A DNA stretch of 64,000 nt from Mesotoga sp. Brook.08.105.5.1 (GTDB lineage Bacteria > Thermotogota > Thermotogae > Petrotogales > Kosmotogaceae): contig NZ_AYTW01000005.1 in NCBI RefSeq assembly GCF_002752635.1, positions 212,858 through 276,857 on the forward strand, in the 5' to 3' direction. Within the stretch, counting starts at the first letter, position 1, and each line of letters starts with the position of its first letter. The notes beneath the pieces are model-generated. The model ran no database searches. It saw only the letters and a list, made by a program, of their open reading frames with translations, and was not told the origin of the DNA. This document shows positions 57,763 to 64,000 of this stretch, piece by piece. Position numbers and translations under genes: made by a program.

Positions 57763-58556
57763 TGATCTACTTGGGAACGAGCGGATACTCATTTCCCGAC
57801 TGGGTAGGAACTGCTTACCCCGAAGGAATAAGCTCTTCCCAGATGCTCAGGTATTATCACTCTGTCTGGAAGTTCAATTCTGTTGAACTGAATTTCACAT
57901 ACTACAGGATGCCATCGCTGAAGACGATAACAGGCATTTTACGGAAGATTCCAGGGGAGATGACTTTTTCTGTGAAGGCGCCTGGCCGGGTGACTCATGA
58001 ATTATGGAAGGGTGATTCAAGGGGCCTAAGGGAAGTCTCAAGTGAGTTCTTTAGTGCTTTACTTCCAATGAGAGAAGAGGGCAAATTGGGTCCGACTCTC
58101 TTTCAGTTCCCGTGGTCTTTCAAATTCAATGAAGGAAACGTGATGTATCTTGAAGAGGTTGCCGACTCTTTCGATCCAGAGAGTAATCTTCTCGCTTTCG
58201 AGTTCAGACACGATAGTTGGGCGAACAAGGCCACTTTTGAAGCTCTGGAGAGGATTGGCGGAATACCCGTCACGGTCGATGAACCATCTATCGGCGAGTT
58301 GTTTCCTTATATCCCCAGCGCCGGTGCCAAAGGTGCTTATTTCAGGTTCCACGGCAGAAACTCGAACTGGTTCAGAAGTAGCGGAAGCGAAAGATACAAC
58401 TACGATTATTCGGAAGTTGATCTGAGAAGTTTTGCCCTCGATGTGCTAGAATTTCATAAACGTGATATGCCCGTCTATGTGTTCTTTAACAACTGCTACA
58501 TGGGTAGGGCAATTCATAACGCTCTTCAATTGAGAGAAATGCTAGGAGGTGCCTGA
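57762..58556 (+). CDS. DUF72 (YecE-like) TIM-barrel protein
   Basis: 264 aa starting IYLGTSGYSFPDWVGTAYP. Family features: FNSVELNFTYYRMPS, FSVKAPGRVTHE, and YFRFHGRN near residue 200 and VYVFFNNCYMGRAIHNA. Function of DUF72 is unknown; it resembles xylose-isomerase-like barrels. The GTG overlaps the pduL stop by one base, so they are coupled. Confidence 0.92.
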   Translation: MIYLGTSGYSFPDWVGTAYPEGISSSQMLRYYHSVWKFNSVELNFTYYRMPSLKTITGILRKIPGEMTFSVKAPGRVTHELWKGDSRGLREVSSEFFSALLPMREEGKLGPTLFQFPWSFKFNEGNVMYLEEVADSFDPESNLLAFEFRHDSWANKATFEALERIGGIPVTVDEPSIGELFPYIPSAGAKGAYFRFHGRNSNWFRSSGSERYNYDYSEVDLRSFALDVLEFHKRDMPVYVFFNNCYMGRAIHNALQLREMLGGA

Positions 58557-58563
58557 ATAGACG

Positions 58564-58893
58564 ATGACGTTTCCTGATTATATAAATGTTGTTTTGAGGA
58601 TGATAGCTGAGGGAAATGAAAGCCACGAGATTTACGAACAGCTCCAAAAGCTGGGACTAAGAGAAGCAGAGATTGCCGAAGTCTACAATGCGGTTGTCGG
58701 CATTATTTCTTCGGGTTCAGAGTCGACAGAGACCATTCTGGACGGTGAATACGACCCCAGGAAGAGAGTCTTCCTTGATGAAGAACTTAGAGCCATCATG
58801 ACCGTTCCCGGTCTGTACAAGTCGCTGCTATGGGGAGCGATTTCTTCTGGAGAGTTCGAGAGAACTTTGACAGATTTCTCTATGAATAATTAA
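58564..58893 (+). CDS. Hypothetical small acidic protein
   Basis: 109 aa, not recognised. ATG 58564, 8 bases after the DUF72 gene. Helical N-terminus (VVLRMIAEGNESHEIYEQLQKLGL) with a DUF/HTH-like repeat of short helices, then GEYDPRKRVFLDEELRAIM. No signal or membrane span. Ends at the terminator. Confidence 0.65.
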   Translation: MTFPDYINVVLRMIAEGNESHEIYEQLQKLGLREAEIAEVYNAVVGIISSGSESTETILDGEYDPRKRVFLDEELRAIMTVPGLYKSLLWGAISSGEFERTLTDFSMNN

Positions 58894-58922
58894 AAACCCG
58901 CCTTAAAGGCGGCGGGTTTTTT
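58893..58922. terminator. Bidirectional terminator between the 58564 gene and glgP
   Basis: AAAACCCGCC (58893-58902) pairs with GGCGGGTTTT (58911-58920), eight-base loop, T-run on the plus side and A-run giving T on the minus side. It ends both convergent transcripts. Confidence 0.92.
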
Positions 58923-61489
58923 CATACAATCCATTTCGCAGCAGGTATGAAGTATCTGTCAGGCAGCTTGTCAGGGTTTGGAATTACCCTTACGGTATAG
59001 GCCAGATCGCCCTCTTCGGATACTGTGAACTTTCCTCCGTAAACGTATTCTCCATGAACGTCTTCCTTAACGAGCTTCATAGGGTACAGACTGAAACTGT
59101 CCAGCTCTCCTTCTTCGTTCATCTTTGCTACGAAGATCTCGACGAGAACTTCAGAGGGATCGAGTGTGCCCAGATAGATATTTGCCGATAGAGATATCTC
59201 CTGACCTACCTTCACTGACTTGGCTGAGGATTCTCCCTGCACGTTAGGTTTGATCCTTATGGCGTTCCAGCTGGAACTGAACTTGTCTTTCCACACGGCT
59301 GCGCTCTTGGCGAGTTTGAAGCCATCTCTTTCAGCCTCTTCAGAAAGATCTGCAGCGGGGAAATACAGATCGTTCGCATAGTCAATGACCATCCTGTGAG
59401 TATTGAATCTACTCCCAATCTCCTTTATGGAGTTCTTCATTCTTTTCGCCCATTGTCTTGCAACACCGTCTTTGTCTCTTGAGTAATAGAGAGGTATTAT
59501 CTCCTTCTCCAGAGTGCTATATATCGAGACCGAGTCTATTCTGTCCTGGAGCTCATGGTCCTTGTAGTCTCTGTTGTCTCCTATGGCCCAGCCGTTTTCC
59601 CCGTTGAAGCCTTCAACCCACCAGCCATCGAGTACGCTGAAATTTAAAACGCCGTTCATGCCGGCCTTCTCACCGCTCGTTCCGCTGGCTTCGTGCGGTC
59701 TCCTCGGCGTATTGAGCCAAATGTCAACCCCGCTGACAAGATGCCTTGCGATATTCATGTCGTAGTTCTCGACGATGATTACTCTGCTCTTGAACTCGGG
59801 GGTTCTGGAAATCTCATAAAGCTTTCTTATAAGCTCCTTGCCGGGATCGTCTGCAGGATGGGCCTTTCCGGCAAAGACAAACTGGACAGGTCTTTCAGAG
59901 TTAGTGATTATTGATTTCAATCTGTTGATGTCCTTAAAGATAAGAGTTGCGCGCTTGTATGTAGCAAATCTCCTGGCAAAACCAACTGTGAGCACATTTT
60001 CGGGAAGGGCTTCCTCTACTTCCAGAAGATCTTCTATCGTCTCTCCTAGTCTCATTCTCTGTTTCTTAAGCCTGCCCTGAAGAAATCCTCTTGCCCTTGA
60101 CTTGAGGGACATGTGAAGCTCCCAAATCTCTTTTTCGGGAATGCTATCGACCCCTTCCCACACCTCTGGGTCGTATACCTTTTCATGCCAGCCTTCAGGC
60201 AGGTACTTGTCGAGCAACTCGACGAGGTTAGGATTGAGCCACGTCCAGATATGGACACCGTTCGTCACGTGGGTTATTGGAACCTCAACTGCGGGCAAAT
60301 CCGGATATATGTGGTTCCACAGGTTTCTGCTCACTCTTCCGTGTAGCTTGCTTACGCCATTGGCGAGCGCAGACAATCTCAACGCTAGAACGGTCATGCT
60401 GAAATGTTGGCCCCCGCCAGGAAGCTTTTCAATCCCTAGATCTATGAATTCGTCTCTTTCGGTCTTCATTTTGCTCCAGAAGTCCCGGAAGTACTTGTCA
60501 ATCATGTCAAGACTGAACGTATCATTGCCTGCAGGGACCGGTGTGTGAGTTGTGAAGACACTGCTCGTCTTGACAATCATAGAAGCCGTCGAGAAATCCA
60601 TTGAGTCTTTCTGGACGAGCTCTCTTATTCTTTCGACCGACAAAAAGGCGGCGTGACCCTCATTCATATGCCAGACTTTTGGAGAGTATCCGAGCATTCT
60701 CAGGGCTCTAACTCCACCGATGCCTAACAGTATTTCCTGCTTTATTCTCATCTCGCGATCTCCACCATACAGAGTAGCCGTGATCTTTCTATCATCGGGC
60801 TCGTTCTGAGGGATATCGGTGTCGAGAAGATAAAGCGACGTTCTGCCTATGGCTGCCTTCCATATCTTAGCCCATACTTTTCTTTCGGGAAAATCAACAT
60901 TCACGAATACTTCATCACCGGAAGCGTCCAGCGCAGGAATTACCGGGAAGTCTTCAAACTCATAGGAATGATACATATTCTGCTGCCATCCAGATTCATC
61001 TATCATCTGCTCGAAGTATCCATTCCTGTACAGAAGGCCGACTGCGACGAAGTTAAGTCCTAGATCGCTTGCTGTCTTAAGATGATCACCGGCTAGGATT
61101 CCAAGGCCGCCCGAATAGATTGGAAAGGATTCATGAAAGCCATACTCCGCACAGAAGTACGCTATACACTGATTCTTTCGCTCACCATGGGCCCTTTCAA
61201 GCCAGGTGTCCTTTCCAGCAATATACTCATCGAATTGCCTTACTACGCTTTCGTACATTTCCGCGAAGTCTTTGTCTTCAGAGAGTTCATAAAGCCTGTT
61301 CTGGCTGACCCTACGAAGCAAACGCACCGGACTTCTCTTCTCCTGATACCACATCTCAGGATCCATGTATCTGAACATTTGCTGAGCAGGGTAATTCCAG
61401 CTCCACCAAAGGTTTCTCGCAATCTCTTCGAGTCTATTCAGTTTTTCCGGCAGTCTCGGTACCGCCATAACCTTTTCAAGGAAGTACAT
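58922..61489 (-). CDS. glgP: Alpha-glucan (glycogen/maltodextrin) phosphorylase
   Basis: 855 aa from ATG 61489, behind GGAGGG. The N-terminus (LPEKLNRLEEIARNLWWSWN) is typical of the short, non-allosteric thermophile type. Core motifs: YFCAEYGFHESFPIYSGGLGILAGDHLK near residue 110-140, VWHMNEGHAAF near 275, and the PLP-phosphate region NTPRRPHEASGTSGEKAGMNG near 590-615, where the usual PLP Lys lies. Releases glucose-1-phosphate. TATAAT at 61529-61524 on the minus strand may be the -10. Confidence 0.95.
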   Translation of the reverse strand: MYFLEKVMAVPRLPEKLNRLEEIARNLWWSWNYPAQQMFRYMDPEMWYQEKRSPVRLLRRVSQNRLYELSEDKDFAEMYESVVRQFDEYIAGKDTWLERAHGERKNQCIAYFCAEYGFHESFPIYSGGLGILAGDHLKTASDLGLNFVAVGLLYRNGYFEQMIDESGWQQNMYHSYEFEDFPVIPALDASGDEVFVNVDFPERKVWAKIWKAAIGRTSLYLLDTDIPQNEPDDRKITATLYGGDREMRIKQEILLGIGGVRALRMLGYSPKVWHMNEGHAAFLSVERIRELVQKDSMDFSTASMIVKTSSVFTTHTPVPAGNDTFSLDMIDKYFRDFWSKMKTERDEFIDLGIEKLPGGGQHFSMTVLALRLSALANGVSKLHGRVSRNLWNHIYPDLPAVEVPITHVTNGVHIWTWLNPNLVELLDKYLPEGWHEKVYDPEVWEGVDSIPEKEIWELHMSLKSRARGFLQGRLKKQRMRLGETIEDLLEVEEALPENVLTVGFARRFATYKRATLIFKDINRLKSIITNSERPVQFVFAGKAHPADDPGKELIRKLYEISRTPEFKSRVIIVENYDMNIARHLVSGVDIWLNTPRRPHEASGTSGEKAGMNGVLNFSVLDGWWVEGFNGENGWAIGDNRDYKDHELQDRIDSVSIYSTLEKEIIPLYYSRDKDGVARQWAKRMKNSIKEIGSRFNTHRMVIDYANDLYFPAADLSEEAERDGFKLAKSAAVWKDKFSSSWNAIRIKPNVQGESSAKSVKVGQEISLSANIYLGTLDPSEVLVEIFVAKMNEEGELDSFSLYPMKLVKEDVHGEYVYGGKFTVSEEGDLAYTVRVIPNPDKLPDRYFIPAAKWIV

Positions 61490-61596
61490 CAATATACCCT
61501 CCTAAATTCTGGTGTTATGTCCAATTATACCTTGTTAGGAACGATCTTGCTCTTTTATTGTGCTCTTGCTCATTGTTACTGGTCGGTATGCCAAAC

Positions 61597-61625
61597 AAAA
61601 AAGGGAGCACTGCTCCCTTTTTATA
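61597..61625 (-). terminator. Terminator after the S1-domain gene
   Basis: AAAGGGAGCA (61600-61609) and TGCTCCCTTT (61611-61620) form a near-perfect palindrome; minus-strand T-run (TTTTTTGTTT) follows. It ends the rpmE-S1 transcript before glgP. Confidence 0.88.
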
Positions 61626-61644
61626 TCTGTTGGACTATTCTGCA

Positions 61645-62013
61645 TTATGGCCTTTTACGGATACCTCTTTTCTTGTCGAGTCTTCTCTTAAAGGCAGATA
61701 TCTTCTCGCCGCTATCTCTCATGAACTTGGCCAATTTCTTTTCGAAGTCCTGACTTGTCGTTCCTTCTTCTGAACCCTTGGCCTTGAGATCTTTGATTGA
61801 CAGTTCCCACTTTCCGTCCTTCGTCGTCCCAAGAACCTTTGCTTCCACTTTCTGACCGACTTTGAGATAGTCTTCAATGTTCTTCACGTACTCTCTTGCC
61901 ACTTTGGAAATATGAATGAACCCTTCCTCACCGCTTTCAAGATTTACGTACGCTCCGAATTTCTTGACAGAAGTTACACTTCCCTCAACAACGGTACCCA
62001 CTTTCACACTCAC
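61645..62013 (-). CDS. S1 RNA-binding domain protein
   Basis: 122 aa from GTG 62013, GGAGG 8 bases upstream. One S1 domain (residues 2-75: VGTVVEGSVTSVKKFGAYVNL, GFIHISKVA) and a basic tail (FKRRLDKKRGIRKRP). Resembles general stress protein 13 / YabR-type ribosome-associated S1 proteins. Downstream of rpmE in a two-gene operon, hinting at a translation role. Confidence 0.88.
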   Translation of the reverse strand: MSVKVGTVVEGSVTSVKKFGAYVNLESGEEGFIHISKVAREYVKNIEDYLKVGQKVEAKVLGTTKDGKWELSIKDLKAKGSEEGTTSQDFEKKLAKFMRDSGEKISAFKRRLDKKRGIRKRP

Positions 62014-62063
62014 ATGACTAACCTCCAATTGACTATATACTTGAGAGAGCGCAGAGCGCAGAC

Positions 62064-62273
62064 TCAGTAATTGTCTCCGTATTTGTTTCTGAACTTCTGT
62101 ACTCTTCCTTCAGTGTCGAGAATCATTGAAGATGCATCTCCACGGAAGAAGGGGTGGCAGCTGGAACAAAGGTCAATCTTTATGTTGTCCTTTGTCGAGA
62201 AGAATTTGTGTTCTGCGCCACAGGTACACTTTACGGTAATCAGCTTCATCTCAGGGTGCATTTCTTTTTTCAT
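62064..62273 (-). CDS. rpmE: 50S ribosomal protein L31
   Basis: 69 aa. Zinc Cys residues in VKCTCG and LCSSCHPFF (C+ form), followed by the conserved [11 protein letters not shown]. First gene of the operon behind the consensus promoter; RBS GAGGTGAAG. Confidence 0.96.
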   Translation of the reverse strand: MKKEMHPEMKLITVKCTCGAEHKFFSTKDNIKIDLCSSCHPFFRGDASSMILDTEGRVQKFRNKYGDNY

Positions 62274-62313
62274 CGGGGCTTCACCTCTTCATGTTGTAAT
62301 TTGCACAAAACTC

Positions 62314-62342
62314 ATTATATCATAGAGAGGAAAGCGTGTCAA
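62314..62342 (-). promoter_or_regulatory. Consensus promoter for rpmE
   Basis: On the minus strand TTGACA (62342-62337), 17 bases, TATAAT (62319-62314). A third perfect promoter in the window. Confidence 0.9.
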
Positions 62343-62386
62343 AGACTTACTTATGGCTGAAAGCTGTCGTAGAATGGAGAATAGTG

Positions 62387-63388
62387 ATGATTACAGATGT
62401 TTTGAGTAGACTCAAACAGTCGGCCTCTTCTCAGGGCTTCTATACTTATTATAGCAAAAGAAAGGAACACATCGAAAGACTGTCTAGTCACCTTAAGAAG
62501 AACCCTGTGAGTAGTGCAGCAATTGCAAAGGTAAGAAAACGGATTCCCGATCTGAGCTCTCTCTCTTATGAAGAGATGGAGTTTTCAATAGACATCCTTA
62601 GAGAACGAGACAAATCACCTGAAGAAAGGGTCGATTATGTTTCGTCTCTGTCGAAAGCTTCTCTGGCCAGTATCGGTCATTTGCTTTTCTTGATCGATCC
62701 CAGAAATAACCCGCCCGTTACCGGCCCTATCATAAAGGAAATCAAATCGGTAGACGACTATAAAGAATGGCTTTCCTTCTGTAAGTCAATCGGCAGACAT
62801 GGAATCCAGAACTTCGTCATGCTTGAGGCAGCGCTACTGTACGAGAGAGACGATTTGGCCCAGAAACCCGATCTTGCTTACAGAGTTGGCCAAGCGGTGT
62901 ATACTAACATCACTGAACTCGAGCTGTTGAGAGGGGCGATTTCCAATCTGTCCAGACAGGAGAGGAGAGGACTGGCGAATCTAAAGTTCACGCATCCGTA
63001 TGTGAAAACGGTCCTCTTATCTAGTCATGCAAGATCGGTAGTTGTAGATGGAAGCAATATAGTATTCTCGAAGAGCGAACATGCCGATCTTAACAGAATC
63101 GATAACCTCTTCCTTAGAATGTCGTTTTGTAGAATCGCCTTGTTCCCTTACAGGATCGTCTTTGATGCCAACATCAGGTATACTCTCGGCGGTTTCCAGC
63201 AGGAAAGCCTTAACAGACTGCTCTCGTTGCCACAAGTTGAGACCTATTCACCTGCTGATGATAGGATAATCTTCCTCGCGAGAGAGAACAACTCAGTGGT
63301 TGTCACCTACGATAGATTCCTGGATCATTTGGTTGATGATATAAAGATAGTGCGGCCGGAGGACATAGATGAAAGTCTCAGACTTTGA
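62387..63388 (+). CDS. NYN/Zc3h12a-like ribonuclease-domain protein
   Basis: 333 aa from ATG 62387 (GGAG 7 bases upstream; earlier starts fall across the rpmE promoter). Residues 1-220 are helical and unrecognised. The C-terminal domain (about 225-333) looks like the Zc3h12a/NYN PIN-type nuclease: VVVDGSNIVFSK, YRIVFDANIRYTL, ADDRIIFLARENNSVVVTYDRF, with acidic metal-binding residues. Likely an RNA-cleaving or RNA-binding factor. Overlaps queA by 20 bases. Confidence 0.75.
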   Translation: MITDVLSRLKQSASSQGFYTYYSKRKEHIERLSSHLKKNPVSSAAIAKVRKRIPDLSSLSYEEMEFSIDILRERDKSPEERVDYVSSLSKASLASIGHLLFLIDPRNNPPVTGPIIKEIKSVDDYKEWLSFCKSIGRHGIQNFVMLEAALLYERDDLAQKPDLAYRVGQAVYTNITELELLRGAISNLSRQERRGLANLKFTHPYVKTVLLSSHARSVVVDGSNIVFSKSEHADLNRIDNLFLRMSFCRIALFPYRIVFDANIRYTLGGFQQESLNRLLSLPQVETYSPADDRIIFLARENNSVVVTYDRFLDHLVDDIKIVRPEDIDESLRL

Positions 63389-64000
63389 TTACGATCTTCC
63401 ACAAGAATTGATTGCTCAGGAACCCGCTGATCCGAGAGACAGCTCTCGACTGCTGGTGATCAACAGGGAGACAGGCCTATTTGAACACAGAGTCTTCTCA
63501 GAAATCACTGAACTCCTTCGTCCGGGTGATGTTCTGGTGTTGAACAACAGTCGGGTCGTCCCGGCGAGACTAATAGGTAGAAAGGAAACAGGTGCCAGTG
63601 TGGAAGCCCTCTTGATAGAAAAACTGGGCTCAGGCCTCTGGAAAGCGATAGTGAGACCTGGTTCCAAGATCAAGCTGGGAAATGAGCTTATCTTCAGAAG
63701 CATCTCTTGTAAGGTCGTAGAACACTGTGAAGACTCTAGCAGGGTCCTTGACTTCCATGGAGCTGCCGATGAAGAGATAAAAGAAGCCGGTCTTCTTGCG
63801 ATTCCTCCGTATATTCACAAGTATCCGGATAATCCCGAGTCTTATCAGACTGTGTATTCGCAGAGAGAGGGCTCAGTCGCTGCCCCTACCGCAGGGCTTC
63901 ACTTCACGGATGAGCTTCTCGGATCCATTGAGAGCAAAGGAGTTGCTATCGAGTACATCACGCTTCACGTTGGAATAGGAACATTCAGGCCGGTGAAATC
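63369..64000 (+). CDS. queA: S-adenosylmethionine:tRNA ribosyltransferase-isomerase QueA (3' truncated)
   Basis: 210 aa visible before the window ends. Starts MKVSDFDYDLPQELIAQEPA, with RDSSRLLVI, VLVLNNSRVVPARLIG near residue 55, and YQTVYSQREGSVAAPTAGLHFT near 158-179. Makes epoxyqueuosine in tRNA from SAM. ATG 63369 overlaps the NYN gene by 20 bases. Confidence 0.97.
   Translation, partial: MKVSDFDYDLPQELIAQEPADPRDSSRLLVINRETGLFEHRVFSEITELLRPGDVLVLNNSRVVPARLIGRKETGASVEALLIEKLGSGLWKAIVRPGSKIKLGNELIFRSISCKVVEHCEDSSRVLDFHGAADEEIKEAGLLAIPPYIHKYPDNPESYQTVYSQREGSVAAPTAGLHFTDELLGSIESKGVAIEYITLHVGIGTFRPVK

Noticed and set aside
61133..61753. A 206-aa plus-strand frame over the glgP start and the S1 gene end
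   Set aside because: It crosses the glgP promoter region and a terminator and is antisense to conserved genes.

Overview
The window reads as a gene-dense bacterial chromosome of about mid-40s % GC from the phylum Thermotogota, most like a mesophilic Mesotoga/Kosmotoga-type lineage. The reasons are a NusG of about 355 aa split by a large insertion, a beta' subunit with a large N-terminal insertion, frequent TTG and GTG starts behind strong GGAGGTG ribosome sites, a single-POTRA Omp85-type outer-membrane protein, and an anaerobic metabolism (class III ribonucleotide reductase, many 2[4Fe-4S] proteins, PduL). The organism is inferred from gene content only.

Layout: 1-4.5 kb holds mutS2 (truncated by the window edge), acpS, ligA and a cysteine desulfurase. 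4.6-6.6 kb is a yicC-remA-gmk-rpoZ operon. 6.7-19.1 kb starts at a consensus promoter (TTGACA-17-TATAAT) and carries tRNA-Thr, tRNA-Tyr, rpmG, secE, nusG, rplK, rplA, an L10 leader with attenuator, rplJ, rplL, rpoB and rpoC, closed by a strong terminator. 19.2-22.6 kb is a nucleoside/simple-sugar ABC importer (ATPase and two permeases). 22.7-24.7 kb has an M32 carboxypeptidase facing a stand-alone PolX-like helix-hairpin-helix protein. 24.8-27.5 kb is a minus-strand operon (two Gly/Tyr-rich DUF5320 proteins, two ferredoxin-MinD ATPases, one NifX/NifB-like protein) under a consensus promoter. 28.2-32.4 kb is a sugar ABC importer plus the Omp85 protein; the first permease gene contains a perfect 24-bp palindrome.

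32.5-36.1 kb (minus) is nrdD-nrdG with two NrdR-like boxes exactly 31 bp apart, then a DnaQ-type exonuclease. 36.2-42.4 kb holds an unknown small gene, a DUF362-ferredoxin protein, glpK, tsaE, lon and engB. 42.5-42.8 kb is a broken DUF3795 gene not covered by any intact reading frame. 42.8-45.0 kb holds a GH1 glycosidase and a PfkB kinase. 45.0-47.3 kb is the oddest part: a 313-aa unknown gene and a Xer-type tyrosine recombinase, with a perfect 12-4-12 palindrome that looks like a dif site just before the recombinase, AT-rich flanks and short direct repeats at both ends. 47.3-49.0 kb has a PHP phosphoesterase and a DUF2461 gene whose tail is in a recent 238-bp tandem duplication reaching into convergent wecB. 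50-64 kb carries murJ, a second PHP protein, a second exonuclease, PIN-PhoH, a double-YqeG HAD protein, a YqeH GTPase, pduL, DUF72, alpha-glucan phosphorylase, an S1 protein, rpmE, a NYN-nuclease-like protein and a truncated queA.

Most of the window is housekeeping. The parts I would examine first are the Xer/palindrome segment, the palindrome inside the sugar permease gene, the NrdR tandem boxes, the DUF5320/MinD/NifX operon and the tandem duplication. I found no CRISPR array, insertion sequence or prophage.
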